A DNA stretch of 64,000 nucleotides from BOG-938 sp035524315 (GCA_035524315.1 DATKPD010000063.1:62001-126000); one strand, 5' to 3'; positions 15,921-25,819 are shown, counted from the first letter of the stretch. A program made the numbers and translations. The notes: generated by a model from the letters alone, not told the origin.

Positions 15921-17012
15921 TCAGTCGCGCCGATCCGGGGCGGCGGACAAGGCGCGAAGCTTGTCGGTGGCGGCCATCTGCTTGACCGTTCGCAGGTAGG
16001 GGTGAATGGGCTGGGTCGGCGTGTGCGTTACGTCGTAATTGATCGCCTGAAGCAGCAGTTGCACGCCGATAATGATCGGCAGCGCCGCGCCCATCACCAT
16101 CCCGGCCGACGCCGCCTGCCCGGGAAGGCGCACCGATATCCAAGCGAGCGCGTGCGCGATGCCAAACGCCAGGCTGGCGCCGCCGACCAGCACCTCGAGG
16201 GTCGCGATATTGAAATCGCGCACGAAGTAGTCGCCGATCATGCGCCGCGCCCAGTTGCGTAGATGGCGGCCGGCGAAGGGGAGGATGGTCGAGCCGATCT
16301 TGAGATTGGAGATCTCGTCAGCGTAACGAGCCGGCATCGGAATGTCTCGGACCACCGCGCGCAGGGTTCCCAGATGGTAGAGCAGGTCCGTCTCGAAAAA
16401 GTACCGGCGGGCGATGGGCCGGCTAAGCAGGATTTCGGCTACGTCCGCATGGATGGCGGTGAAGCCGTTGGTGGGGTCGAAAATGTTCCAGTAGCCGGTC
16501 GAAAGCTTGGCGGCGAAGCTGAGGCCGATGTTGCCCAGCACTCGCACACTGGGCATGCCTTGGATATGGGACTGCGAACTGAAGCGGTTGCCCTTCGTGT
16601 AGTCCGACTGGCCCAGAAGAATCGGCGCCACCAAGGCCGGGAGATGGGCCAAGTCCATCTGATCGTCGCCATCGACCTTGACCAACACCCGCGCGCCACG
16701 CGCGATGGCCTCCCCGTATCCGGCCAGAGTCGCGCCCCCTACGCCCTGATTTTCCGCCAAGGTGACCACGACCACACGACGGTCCGCGACCTCGCGGGTG
16801 ACGAACTCGCCGGAGTGCTCGGGACAGGCGTCGTCCACGCAGACAATACCCGTGATCCAGTCGGGAGTCCGAGCGATGACCCGGCCGATATGCGAGCGCA
16901 CCTTGTAGCAGGGGATGACGACCCACACTCCGGCAAGGTCCAGGCGTGGGATCGTGTCGTCTCGACCCGAAGCTGGGGGGGCGCCGACGGCCGGAGCCAG
17001 CGTCGTGCTCAT
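15921..17012 (-). CDS. Polyprenyl-phosphate glycosyltransferase (GtrB/DPM1-like, GT2)
   Basis: A GT2 domain occupies residues ~25-250: VWVVIPCYKV, ITGIVCVDDACPE (first Asp pair), NQGVGGATLAGYG and VKVDGDDQMD (metal-binding DxD). Two long hydrophobic segments follow, LEVLVGGASLAFGIAHALAW and AGMVMGAALPIIIGVQLLL, as in GtrB-type enzymes that load a sugar onto undecaprenyl phosphate at the inner membrane. ATG 17012 is chosen over an upstream GTG-like start at 17075, which would add 21 residues of low-complexity sequence. Its likely partners are the GtrA-like flippase at 25820 and the GT-C-like protein at 23236, though they are not adjacent. Confidence 0.87.
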   Translation of the reverse strand: MSTTLAPAVGAPPASGRDDTIPRLDLAGVWVVIPCYKVRSHIGRVIARTPDWITGIVCVDDACPEHSGEFVTREVADRRVVVVTLAENQGVGGATLAGYGEAIARGARVLVKVDGDDQMDLAHLPALVAPILLGQSDYTKGNRFSSQSHIQGMPSVRVLGNIGLSFAAKLSTGYWNIFDPTNGFTAIHADVAEILLSRPIARRYFFETDLLYHLGTLRAVVRDIPMPARYADEISNLKIGSTILPFAGRHLRNWARRMIGDYFVRDFNIATLEVLVGGASLAFGIAHALAWISVRLPGQAASAGMVMGAALPIIIGVQLLLQAINYDVTHTPTQPIHPYLRTVKQMAATDKLRALSAAPDRRD

Positions 17013-17520
17013 GGATAGGAGTCCGCTTTTTACTTTTCGAGCCCGCTGTCCTGCGTCTCCGGGTCTTTCCACCACAAACCGTAGGCAAAGTCAGCCCAGG
17101 GCATCGCCGCCGATATCGATCTTAGGGCACGGCTGTGTATCAAAAACTGGGGGAAAATTCTAAACAGCCTTTGGGCGGCATCAGGGGGAGCGCATGCGGG
17201 TTGTGGGAACGAGAATGATGTCGGCCGCGGGGTGACGGCGCCACCCCTAGGGCCTGGCCTTCGCATGCAATGTTGGCCCCTCCCGTCGGCGCTGGATCAA
17301 GGCGAGCTTGATATGATGCCGGCCCCGAAACTTGTGTGGCGCCGTCCACCATTTCACGTACATCAACCCGATTGCGGCCGCTCGCCTTCAACACGAGAAG
17401 ACGGCGCTCACGAGACGGAAGATCGAGTCGGCCGACTCAGCTTCGCCAACGCGCCATCCCGGCGGGTGCGGTTGGTTTGACTTAGCCGGCGGTATACTCG
17501 GGCCCAGGCGCAATAGAGCA
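17013..17520. other. 508-bp intergenic region between divergent glycosyltransferase genes
   Basis: No convincing gene. Composition is locally more AT-rich around 17130-17165 than the flanking genes. It probably carries promoters for both directions. I see no clear operator, repeat or RNA element. Confidence 0.45.
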
Positions 17521-20500
17521 ATGACCAACACGACACGCTTACTGTCACTTGACGAACGTCTCGCTGCGCTCGAGCGTCAAATGGCCGACATCCAGCAGGG
17601 TGCGCCTCGAAGTCACGAAACGGCGAACTCTAGTCACGCCCAGAGTTTGGCGGAGAAGGACTGCCTCATCGCCCGGCTTGAGGCCCAGATCGCCGCTCTC
17701 AAGCAGGGCGCCGGTGAAGACCTTAAAGGCCGCGACGGCGCCCTGGAGAGTCAAGCCAAGAGCCTCGAGGAAAAGAGCCGAATCATCAGCGCGCTCAGCC
17801 GTCAGATCATCGGCGAGTCGGCCTCAGAAGGAGACCAATCGGCCCGCCAGTTGGCAGTCGATGATGGCGCCACTCTGTTGAGGGTTGGAGCCGTGCTCAG
17901 CGCCCAGCAGAAGCGCAAAGGGCTACAGGTATGGAGCGCGTGGTCGGGCCAGCCCTCCCCGCGCAGGCGGGCGGCCTCGTTCACTCGCTCTCGTCCCCTG
18001 TTCTCAATCCTTCGGCGACTGGCGCTGGGCCGTGCCGCAGTGCTTTTAACCTCAGGCCTATACAACCCAATTGATGGCTCGCACGCCTCGACGATCATTT
18101 CTTACAGTAAAGGGTCAGATCAGGATGCGCATCCGCTGTTCGATGCGCAATGGTATACTGACCATACCCCGCAGCTCGCGGGAAACAAATCCGTCGCCGC
18201 CATACATTACCTTGTCAGCGGAGATCTGGAGAAACGCGATCCCCATCCGCTGTTCGACAGCTCCTGGTATCGGGAGACCTATTCCGCCGAATGCAATGGA
18301 TGGCCGCTGACGACCCTGGAGCATTACATTCTCAGGGGTGCGAAGGGCGGGACCAATCCCCACCCCCTTTTCGACACTATGTTCTATGTGGTTCAGGCTG
18401 CTGACCATTTCGAGCGCGGCGGCAACCCTCTGGCCCACTACCTGTCAGAGGGGTGGCGCAAAGGGCTTAACCCTCACCCCCTGTTCGACAACGACTGGTA
18501 TCTGAGCCGCTACCCGGAGGTGGCTCGGGCGGAAACGCCCCCCTTGCTGCATTACGCGACCCGGGGATGGCGAGAGGGATTCAATCCTCACCCGCTGTTT
18601 GACGCCGCCTATTATTCAGGACGCTACCGCGACATCGATTCCTCGATGTCGCCCTTAGCCCACTATTTGCAGAGGGGATGGCGGGACAGCAGGCAAACGT
18701 CGCCCTATTTCGATCCCAAGGCGTATATCGAGGCCAATCCGGATGTCGCCGCCAGCGGTGCTGATCCGCTGACCCACTACCTGACCCAAGGAGCATGGGA
18801 ATCTCGTGCGATACCTGGATACGATCTCTCCAGCCTCGCTTGCGAACTTGCCGAGGATTTGTTGGCAGGACGCACCCCTATCGAATCGCGAGCCCGCAGG
18901 GCTAATCCCGGGCCAGCCTCGACCGCGCTGGCGGCGCCGGGCGGCGACGTGCTCTTTAGGGAGCTGTACGTCTCGGCGCGCGTGGCCGATGAGAACAGCT
19001 ACGGCTGGCCCAACTATATCGCCCTCAATGAAATGATGGTCGCGGGGGAGAAGAGCCGCATCCAGAGCGTCGCGGCGCGCCCCCGGCAGATCTTGGACCT
19101 CGACCAGAGCGATTTGGAAAAGGAGGCGGATAAGCTGGTGTTCGAGCACCACGCTACGCCGCGGGTTTCCATCATTGTCCCCGTCTTCAACCAGATCAAA
19201 TTCACCCTGGAATGCCTGAAGAGCCTATCCCAGGCGCAGTCGGAGGCGACTTATGAGATCATCGTCGCCGACGACTGTTCCACGGACGAAACAAGCCAGA
19301 TCTTAGCGCGGACGCGCGGTGTGAAGGTCAAGCGGCAGGTCGAAAACGTTGGGTTTCTACTCAATGTGAATAGTTGCGTCGCTGAAGCGCGCGGCGAAAT
19401 CGTATTGATCCTGAACAACGACGTCCAGGTGAGCGACGGGTGGTTGGATCCTCTTCTGGTCGCGCTCGAAGATCCCGGTGTTGGCTTGGTGGCGCCAAAG
19501 CTGCTCTTTCCGAATGGTCGATTGCAGGAAGCGGGCGCGCGAGTCAACGTCGACGGTTCGTCGCGCATGATTGGCGTATTCGATGATCCCGACCTGCCGC
19601 GATACAATTATGCCCGAGATGTGGATTATGTTTCCGGGGCGTGCATCGCGCTGCGTCGGGACGACTTTCTCGCCCTGGGCGGCTTCAGCCTGGAATACGC
19701 GCCGGCGTATTACGAAGATTGCGATCTGTGCCTGCGACTCCGTCAGTCGGGCAAACGGATCCGCTACGAACCGGCGTCCGTCGTATATCACCATCTGTCG
19801 GTTACTTCGAACGCGACATCGAAGGTCTATAAGGCGCAGCAAATTCTGCGGAACAAGCAGAAGCTGGTGGAGCGTTGGCAAGACTTTATCGAGTCATCGA
19901 ATTCAGTGCGGATCATTTCGTTTTACCTTCCTCAATTTCATCAGGTTCCGGAAAACGATCGCTGGTGGGGCGCCGGCTTTACCGAGTGGCGCAATGTCCA
20001 GCGCGCGCTGCCCAACTACAGCGGGCATTACCAGCCGCATCGGCCGGCCGAACTTGGCTTTTATGACCTGTCGAACGCCGACGTCATGGAGCGCCAAGCC
20101 GACTTGGCGAAAGCCCATGGCGTGCACGGCTTCTGTTACTACTACTATTCATTTTCGGGCCGGCGGATCCTCGAGAAACCGCTCGAAGCCATGTTATCTT
20201 CCGGTAAGCCGGATCTGCCGTTTTGCATTTGCTGGGCGAACGAGAACTGGACCCGCAGATGGGATGGTGGCGATAAGGCCGTTCTCCTGTCGCAGACCTA
20301 TGCCCCTGAGGATGACGTCAAGATCATCGAGGATATGATCCGTTATCTGCGGAGCCCCCATTACATCCGCGTCAATGGACGCCCGCTGCTCGTGATGTAT
20401 CGCCCCCAACTGCTGCCCAATGCGCGGGAGACCGCGGAGACTTGGCGCCGGGTTTGCCGAGAGGCCGGCGTCGGTGAAATCTACCTGGCGATGGTGGAGG

Positions 20501-20991
20501 TTTTCGAGCACGCCCGCAATATTCCCACACCCAAGGATTGGGGCTTCGATGCGACGATCGAGTTCCCGCCAGCGGGGATGGCTGAGCAGATCGACCCGCC
20601 CGGCGCGCTTTTGAATCCCGAATTCAAGGGCGTTGTCAGTGATTACAATTCGGCGGCGCGCAATTATCTGCGTGAGCCGGTTCCCGGCTTTACGCGATTC
20701 CGCGGGGTGATGCCCTCCTGGGACAACACGGCGAGACGTCAGGATGACTCCTATTCGTTCGCGGGCGCGAGCCCAGGCGCGTTCCAGGCGTGGCTTGAGG
20801 CCGTCATCGAACAGACCAGGGACCAAAACTATGGCGACGAGCGCATCGTTTTCGTCAACGCCTGGAATGAGTGGGCTGAAGGCGCGCACCTCGAGCCGGA
20901 CGAAAAATTCGGTCGCGGTTGGCTTGAAGCCGTGAGAAACGCGCAACTCCCCGACGCCCTGGCCGGCTTTCGCCGCAAGATTGAGTGGTGA
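17521..20991 (+). CDS. Giant modular glycosyltransferase: coiled coil, six 38-residue repeats, GT2, WbsX domain
   Basis: The 1156-residue product starts at ATG 17521; an in-frame extension to 17332 looks non-coding. Residues ~8-100 are coiled-coil-like. Six tandem repeats start at 18130, 18244, 18361, 18475, 18589 and 18700 (37-39 residues each) with core HPLFDxxWYxxxY and PLxHYLxxGW. Residues ~548-790 form a GT2 domain (VSIIVPVFNQ, IIVADDCSTDE, LILNNDVQ, SGACIALRR, YYEDCDLCLRL). Residues ~796-1145 form a WbsX-like/GH99-like domain (FYLPQFHQVPENDRWWG, GFTEW, WANENWTRRWDG, NAWNEWAEG). It likely adds two sugars to the growing chain. WbsX domains are common in such loci, but their reaction is poorly defined. 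Confidence 0.87.
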   Translation: MTNTTRLLSLDERLAALERQMADIQQGAPRSHETANSSHAQSLAEKDCLIARLEAQIAALKQGAGEDLKGRDGALESQAKSLEEKSRIISALSRQIIGESASEGDQSARQLAVDDGATLLRVGAVLSAQQKRKGLQVWSAWSGQPSPRRRAASFTRSRPLFSILRRLALGRAAVLLTSGLYNPIDGSHASTIISYSKGSDQDAHPLFDAQWYTDHTPQLAGNKSVAAIHYLVSGDLEKRDPHPLFDSSWYRETYSAECNGWPLTTLEHYILRGAKGGTNPHPLFDTMFYVVQAADHFERGGNPLAHYLSEGWRKGLNPHPLFDNDWYLSRYPEVARAETPPLLHYATRGWREGFNPHPLFDAAYYSGRYRDIDSSMSPLAHYLQRGWRDSRQTSPYFDPKAYIEANPDVAASGADPLTHYLTQGAWESRAIPGYDLSSLACELAEDLLAGRTPIESRARRANPGPASTALAAPGGDVLFRELYVSARVADENSYGWPNYIALNEMMVAGEKSRIQSVAARPRQILDLDQSDLEKEADKLVFEHHATPRVSIIVPVFNQIKFTLECLKSLSQAQSEATYEIIVADDCSTDETSQILARTRGVKVKRQVENVGFLLNVNSCVAEARGEIVLILNNDVQVSDGWLDPLLVALEDPGVGLVAPKLLFPNGRLQEAGARVNVDGSSRMIGVFDDPDLPRYNYARDVDYVSGACIALRRDDFLALGGFSLEYAPAYYEDCDLCLRLRQSGKRIRYEPASVVYHHLSVTSNATSKVYKAQQILRNKQKLVERWQDFIESSNSVRIISFYLPQFHQVPENDRWWGAGFTEWRNVQRALPNYSGHYQPHRPAELGFYDLSNADVMERQADLAKAHGVHGFCYYYYSFSGRRILEKPLEAMLSSGKPDLPFCICWANENWTRRWDGGDKAVLLSQTYAPEDDVKIIEDMIRYLRSPHYIRVNGRPLLVMYRPQLLPNARETAETWRRVCREAGVGEIYLAMVEVFEHARNIPTPKDWGFDATIEFPPAGMAEQIDPPGALLNPEFKGVVSDYNSAARNYLREPVPGFTRFRGVMPSWDNTARRQDDSYSFAGASPGAFQAWLEAVIEQTRDQNYGDERIVFVNAWNEWAEGAHLEPDEKFGRGWLEAVRNAQLPDALAGFRRKIEW
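18130..18830 (+). repeat. Six in-frame tandem repeats, period 111-117 bp
   Basis: The repeats encode the module beginning HPLFD (SPYFD in the last copy), then an aromatic pair, and PLxHYLxxG(W/A). Copies start at 18130, 18244, 18361, 18475, 18589 and 18700. DNA identity is moderate, so they are old duplications rather than a recent slippage tract. Two related copies lie at about 7915-8140 in the methyltransferase fusion. Confidence 0.85.
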
Positions 20992-20993
20992 CC

Positions 20994-22130
20994 ATGGCTA
21001 ATCGCAACGCCCCGAATTCACGCTTGGTCGTGGCCGGGCACCCGTTCGCGCCGATCGGCATGGGCGAAGTGGCCAGATCGCTGTTCCGGGCGTTCCGCGC
21101 CGCGCACGCCGACCCCCGGCTCCGAGACATTTACCGGGTGCACGAGCGTGACGATCCCGACTACGGGGCCGAGTTCGCCAGCTTCGCCACAGACCGGCTG
21201 TCGGAGTCCGTCAACGTCTTCGCCATTAACGGCGATGAAGTGGAGCAGGCGACGGCCCATTTGAATGATCCAAACTTCGGCTCGGCCTTCAATGTCATTG
21301 CGCCCGCGTGGGAATTGTCGCGGTATCCGGCCGAATGGGCCAAGCAGCTCGATAAGTTCGACGAGATCTGGGCGATGTCCGATTTCGTGCGCGCTTCGAT
21401 CGGCGCCGCCACGTCCACGCCGGTGATCCGGATGCCGCTGGTCGTCGAGCCCGCGCTGTCCGCGATCATGAACCGCCGCGCTCTGGCCCTTCCCGAGCAC
21501 GCTTTCATCTTTTTGTTCTTTTTCGATTATTCCTCCTACCTGGCCCGCAAGAATCCGTTCGCCGTCCTTGAGGCCTTCAACCGACTGGTGGAGCGAAATC
21601 CTAAGGCGCCGTTCCATCTGGTGCTCAAGCACAAGGGGGGTCAGTCGTCGCCGGCCGACGAGAAGCGGTTCAAGGCGACGGTCGGGAAGCATTCGGATCA
21701 GATCCAGATCATCGATCGCAGACTCTCAAACGCCGAAACCAGGAACCTCATTCGCAATTCCGATTGCTTCGTTTCACTCCATCGCTCCGAAGGCTTTGGC
21801 TACGGCCTGGCCGAAGCCATGGCGCTGGGCACGCCGGCGGTGGCGACCGGCTATTCGGGCAACCTCGATTTCATGAATGACGCCAATTCCTGGCTCGTCG
21901 ATTACGACCTCGTGCCTGTGCAGCCGGGAGAATACCCGCACGCTGAACAGCAGGTGTGGGCTGATCCGCGAATTCCGCATGCGGTGGAGGCGATGGAGGC
22001 GGTCTGGAACAATCGCCCCCTGGCGCGCCAGAAGGCTCGGCGGGCGGCGCTGGACATCGCGCGAGATTATTCGAGCGCCGCCGTAGGGTTTGGCTATGTG
22101 AAGCGTCTGGAGTCTATCTTGTCGAATTGA
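20994..22130 (+). CDS. Glycosyltransferase family 4
   Basis: A GT-B fold enzyme of ~378 residues. The N-terminal half has GHPFAPIGMGEVARSLFRAF (acceptor-side Rossmann). The C-terminal half has ARKNPFAVLEAFNRL, LHRSEGFGYGLAEAMALGTPAVATGYSGNLDFM (E-x7-E nucleotide-sugar motif) and LVDYDLVPV. ATG 20994 lies 2 bp after the stop of the giant transferase; in-frame GTGs at 20985 and 20988 overlap that stop and are possible coupled starts. It is a clear paralogue of the protein at 32095, sharing RKNP, HRSEGFG and NLDFM blocks. It transfers a nucleotide-activated sugar in the cytoplasm; sugar unknown. Confidence 0.88.
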   Translation: MANRNAPNSRLVVAGHPFAPIGMGEVARSLFRAFRAAHADPRLRDIYRVHERDDPDYGAEFASFATDRLSESVNVFAINGDEVEQATAHLNDPNFGSAFNVIAPAWELSRYPAEWAKQLDKFDEIWAMSDFVRASIGAATSTPVIRMPLVVEPALSAIMNRRALALPEHAFIFLFFFDYSSYLARKNPFAVLEAFNRLVERNPKAPFHLVLKHKGGQSSPADEKRFKATVGKHSDQIQIIDRRLSNAETRNLIRNSDCFVSLHRSEGFGYGLAEAMALGTPAVATGYSGNLDFMNDANSWLVDYDLVPVQPGEYPHAEQQVWADPRIPHAVEAMEAVWNNRPLARQKARRAALDIARDYSSAAVGFGYVKRLESILSN

Positions 22131-22209
22131 GCGCTCGCTGGGCCGCGGGCATTGGTTTTTCGGCAATTTCTAAATAAGGGTGTACTTTCTCTATGGCTGA
22201 CCGGTCGGA

Positions 22210-23172
22210 ATGATTACTTCGTCGGATTGGATCGATTCGATGCCCTGGGTCGATCGCCCGGGAGCGGATATCGGCGCCTATGTGCGCTCGCTCCCTGAAA
22301 CCGAGCGCGATTGGGCCGAACATCACCTGCTGCAGTGGAAGCGCGATGGGATTGTCCTGCTTGAGGGGGCCGTTGGCGACGACGCGATTGAGGCCCTGCT
22401 CGCCGATGTGGAGCATCTTATTTCACACCACGAGGCCTATGAGCTTGCCGTCGAGGTCGCGGGCGAACAGCTTCCTCGTATAGCTGAGGTTCCGACGGAG
22501 GCGTTGCGCGATCCGGGAACGAAATTCAACAATTTACACCAGATATCGTCGGCGGCGGTCGAGGTCAGTTTGAACGCGCCGAGCATGCGCTTCCTGCGGC
22601 ACGTCTTCCATGACAATCCTGCGGTGCTGCAGAGCCTAACGTTCTTCCGTGGCAGTCAGCAACCGATCCATGTCGACTACCCGTATGTCTGCAACCAGAC
22701 AAAGATCGCACAGCTGGCGGCGAGCTGGGTCGCGCTCGAAGATGTCTCGATTGAGGCTGGCGCCCTAGCCTATTGGCCGGGAGCCCATGATGTCGAATTG
22801 ATGGGCCTGTTCGACTGGGGCGGCGGAAGCATTCTTTACGACAATCAAAGCGTGCGCGAACCCATAGACCTTTGCCGATATCTTCAAGGCCAAGTCGACC
22901 GGTGCGGCCTTTCCAAGCAAGCCTTTACACCCCGACGCGGCGACGTCTTGATCTGGCATGGGCTCATGCCCCACGAGGGCACGCCCATCTTGAACAATGC
23001 CCTAACCCGAAAGTCTTATGTAACGCACTACACGGCGTGCGAGGCGTATCCGCGCCACTTCCTTAAGCCGAATGCCTTGGAGGCAGGCAAATATAAAGAA
23101 CGCAACGGCGGCTACTACTTTGACGTCAGCTGGCTGGACAACCCCCGCGTTCTTCCGAGCTCGGCGTCCTGA
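22210..23172 (+). CDS. Phytanoyl-CoA dioxygenase (PhyH) family Fe(II)/2OG oxygenase
   Basis: The 320-residue protein has the metal facial triad pattern of PhyH enzymes: His154-x-Asp156 in QPIHVDYPYV, and a distal His in IWHGLMPHEG (His250 or His255). GALAYWPGAHD is the conserved middle motif, and the downstream Arg in LTRKSYVTHY is placed to bind 2-oxoglutarate. The family hydroxylates diverse small molecules and some sugars or lipids. The location among glycosyltransferases suggests hydroxylation of a glycan or lipid precursor; this is inference. It follows the GT4 gene by 79 bp. Confidence 0.85.
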   Translation: MITSSDWIDSMPWVDRPGADIGAYVRSLPETERDWAEHHLLQWKRDGIVLLEGAVGDDAIEALLADVEHLISHHEAYELAVEVAGEQLPRIAEVPTEALRDPGTKFNNLHQISSAAVEVSLNAPSMRFLRHVFHDNPAVLQSLTFFRGSQQPIHVDYPYVCNQTKIAQLAASWVALEDVSIEAGALAYWPGAHDVELMGLFDWGGGSILYDNQSVREPIDLCRYLQGQVDRCGLSKQAFTPRRGDVLIWHGLMPHEGTPILNNALTRKSYVTHYTACEAYPRHFLKPNALEAGKYKERNGGYYFDVSWLDNPRVLPSSAS

Positions 23173-23235
23173 GACGCCGTTGAGTAGCGCCCGGCTGGCG
23201 ACCCCTTGATGGGGCGGGATCGCGCGTGCGGAGAA

Positions 23236-24975
23236 TCATTTTCCTGCGCTGTTCAACGCGACGGCGGGGGCGCCACCCGCCCGGATCAGCATGCGCACGC
23301 TTTGACCGCGGATGTCTTCGGCATAAGGGATCTCGACGTCGTAGGGCTCGGTCAGCATGACCCACGGCGCATCGGCCGGAACCTGCGCGGGCGTCAACGG
23401 CGAGCCAGCGGGCAGCACGACCACGCGCGCGGGTTCCGCAAGGCCCCAAAGCGCGAAGGAACCGCGGCCGTACCGGTCGGCGACCACGATCACGCCCTCG
23501 TTTGGCTTTGACGCGGCGACGTCGGAGAAGGCGCGCACCTCGGTGAAGAGGTCGCGCGTGTCGTCGCGGAGTTGATTGACGAACCACAGCACGGCGACGC
23601 CGCTCGCCACCTGCATCACCAGCACGAACGCGATGTGCGTCGTCAGGATGCGTTTCGGAAACGCCACCGCGGCAATGCCCGCGAGGGACAGCACGGCGAT
23701 GAGCGGCAGGGAGATATCCAGAGGCGGTCGCCACGACGGCCAGTAGGGGGCGCCAGACTTGATGAAGCCGGAAAGCCAGGCCGCATCCCAGGGGTAGACC
23801 TTGTAACCGGGAAGCACCCAGGCGATGAAAACGACCCAGAACACGAGGTAGGCCGCGCTCGACCAACGAATGGCGGCGCTGCTCAATCGACCGGCGGTGT
23901 TCATCAGGACGCCGAAGGCGCTGACGCCGCAGATCATGGCATAGAATGCAAAGTAACGGGCGTGCACGCGCAACGCTTCGCCTGGGTTAGCCTGACCTAC
24001 CCGCTGCGTAAAAACCGAAGTCATCGCTACCGCGCAGGCCAGCACGATGGCGGAGACGATCCAGAGTCTGCCCGCACGGGAATTGAGCGGCTCGGCGCTG
24101 CGCTGGGCGAAGACAGCCGCCAAAGGCGCGAACACGGCGGGGCCAGCGATTACGATCGCAGCCGTCGTGTCCGCAAGGACGTAGGCCAGCGTCGGCAGCA
24201 GGTTCAGGCTTCCGGGGCTGGCGACGGACAGCGAGGCGTAGGGCATATATAAGCCGCCGATCAGGGCCTTGGCGCGCCACCAATGCATGCCCAAGACGAG
24301 CGACAAGGCACAGGCGGCCAGAAACGCGCCGGTGTTTGCGCCAATTCGGCGCCATCTTTTGCCCGGCGCCAGGGCCGCCAACACGATCGTGCCGACCAGC
24401 AGCCCGCTCACGAGGGCGACCGCATGCGGCTTGAAGAAGAACGCCTGCGCCGCACTGAAGCCCGCAGCGGCGGTCCAGGCCGGCGCCCAGCGCGTACTCG
24501 CGCAGGCCAGCAGAACCAAGGAGACAGCGCCGATGGTGAAGAACCACGACTCCGGCATGATCGCGCTGTCATAGAGCGCGAACGGCGACGTCAGCATCAG
24601 GGCTGCGGGCCAGCGCCATGAACCGGCTGTTGGCGACGTCGTCGCTCTTGCAACCAAATAGGCGCAGCCCAGATAAAGGAATATCTGAATCATGCGCAGC
24701 GCCATGACCGTGGCGACGAAGTACTGGCGCAAGAAGGCTATGATGGTTTCGTAGGCGTCAGCCCCCGGAGCCTGAAGCATGGGGTCAAACTTTACGGGGT
24801 CAAATCCATACAGCTTGAAGAACGCGGTCGCCCAATAAGCGTACTCATCTCCCGCCAAAGTCGGCTGCTCGGACGAGGCGACGATGACGATCAGCGCAAT
24901 GCCCCAGACCGCGGCCAGGCTCGCCGCCGGAGCGGCCATGCGCTTGAGCAGAACGCCCAGTTTCCCTGACGTCAT
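23236..24975 (-). CDS. Polytopic membrane protein, GT-C glycosyltransferase-like
   Basis: 579 residues with roughly 11 hydrophobic segments and a C-terminal soluble domain of ~120 residues. After the first transmembrane helix comes TLAGDEYAYWATAFF. The Asp-Glu pair in the first periplasmic loop is what GT-C (PMT/ArnT-like) enzymes use to bind polyprenyl-P-sugar donors. No Pfam-level identity is claimed. It would transfer a sugar from a lipid-phosphate donor to the glycan on the periplasmic side, working with the GtrA- and GtrB-like proteins nearby. Alternatives are a polymerase or ligase-like membrane protein. Confidence 0.65.
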   Translation of the reverse strand: MTSGKLGVLLKRMAAPAASLAAVWGIALIVIVASSEQPTLAGDEYAYWATAFFKLYGFDPVKFDPMLQAPGADAYETIIAFLRQYFVATVMALRMIQIFLYLGCAYLVARATTSPTAGSWRWPAALMLTSPFALYDSAIMPESWFFTIGAVSLVLLACASTRWAPAWTAAAGFSAAQAFFFKPHAVALVSGLLVGTIVLAALAPGKRWRRIGANTGAFLAACALSLVLGMHWWRAKALIGGLYMPYASLSVASPGSLNLLPTLAYVLADTTAAIVIAGPAVFAPLAAVFAQRSAEPLNSRAGRLWIVSAIVLACAVAMTSVFTQRVGQANPGEALRVHARYFAFYAMICGVSAFGVLMNTAGRLSSAAIRWSSAAYLVFWVVFIAWVLPGYKVYPWDAAWLSGFIKSGAPYWPSWRPPLDISLPLIAVLSLAGIAAVAFPKRILTTHIAFVLVMQVASGVAVLWFVNQLRDDTRDLFTEVRAFSDVAASKPNEGVIVVADRYGRGSFALWGLAEPARVVVLPAGSPLTPAQVPADAPWVMLTEPYDVEIPYAEDIRGQSVRMLIRAGGAPAVALNSAGK

Positions 24976-25042
24976 TTTGCTTCGCCGCCCCGCCGATTAG
25001 AGAATTCGAAATCGAGCCGCCGCGGGCGACTCGCCAGCCGCT

Positions 25043-25576
25043 CTACAATTGGAAATCGGCGATCTTGCAGGCCGCGAGCTTGGACGCATCAAGGCCATAG
25101 ATACTGACAATGCCGGGCGTCGCCGGGGCGAAAACCTGATAGCCCGACACCAGCGCCGTCACCTCGCCTTTGCGTGCGGCAAGGACGTCGGGCCGTTCGT
25201 TGACGGTCGAGCCAGCGCCGATAATTGTCCCTGAATGATCAACGACGAGCAGATGATCAAAAACGGACTTGGCGATAGTGTTCCAGGCCCAGCCGTCGAT
25301 GCGGACCGACTTGACCGGGGCGTCGTATTTCATCGCGATATTGTCTGCGCTGCCAATACAGCCGTCGATCTTGGCCGGGAACGCCTCGTCGATAGGCTTG
25401 CCGATAAGGTCGCTCGCCCAGGCAGGGGTCGCCGGAGCGGCGGCGGGCGCCGCCGCGGGCGCCGGAGCGGCCGTGGCGGAACTGCCTGCGCTAGACCCGC
25501 CGGCCGCCCCGGTGTTCGGTTGACATCCCGCAAGCGCCACGCCGATCACCGCCAGCACCAGTTTCTGCTTGGTCAT
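25043..25576 (-). CDS. Putative lipoprotein of unknown function
   Basis: ATG 25576 is preceded by GAGGGGG, a strong ribosome-binding site, which argues against the longer start at 25642. The 177-residue product has a lipoprotein signal, LVLAVIGVALAGC, with the lipidated Cys near residue 17. A Gly/Ser/Ala/Pro-rich linker follows, and then a ~120-residue domain (GKPIDEAFPAKIDGC and YGLDASKLAACKIADFQL) that I do not recognise. It is probably anchored in the outer or inner membrane. Two Cys in the C-terminal domain could pair. Link to the glycan locus is positional only. Confidence 0.7.
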   Translation of the reverse strand: MTKQKLVLAVIGVALAGCQPNTGAAGGSSAGSSATAAPAPAAAPAAAPATPAWASDLIGKPIDEAFPAKIDGCIGSADNIAMKYDAPVKSVRIDGWAWNTIAKSVFDHLLVVDHSGTIIGAGSTVNERPDVLAARKGEVTALVSGYQVFAPATPGIVSIYGLDASKLAACKIADFQL

Positions 25577-25819
25577 TTGTCCCCCTCGGGCGGCGCCCGT
25601 CATGGATTCGTTCCAGTCTGTGGACTCTGCCCAAGTCCGCACGAAAGCAACGCAGCCCCGCCACGGCGCCGTGCAAAATGCTAAGCGTTAGGTCCACGCC
25701 CGATGCCGCTTAGCGAGGTTCTGCATCAGCTGTGCGTCACCGGTAGTCTGATACGCGGGGGCGCGGAGCGTGTCCACCACCGGCCTTCTCGCGCTCGCCA
25801 AGGCGCCCACAACGCTGGC

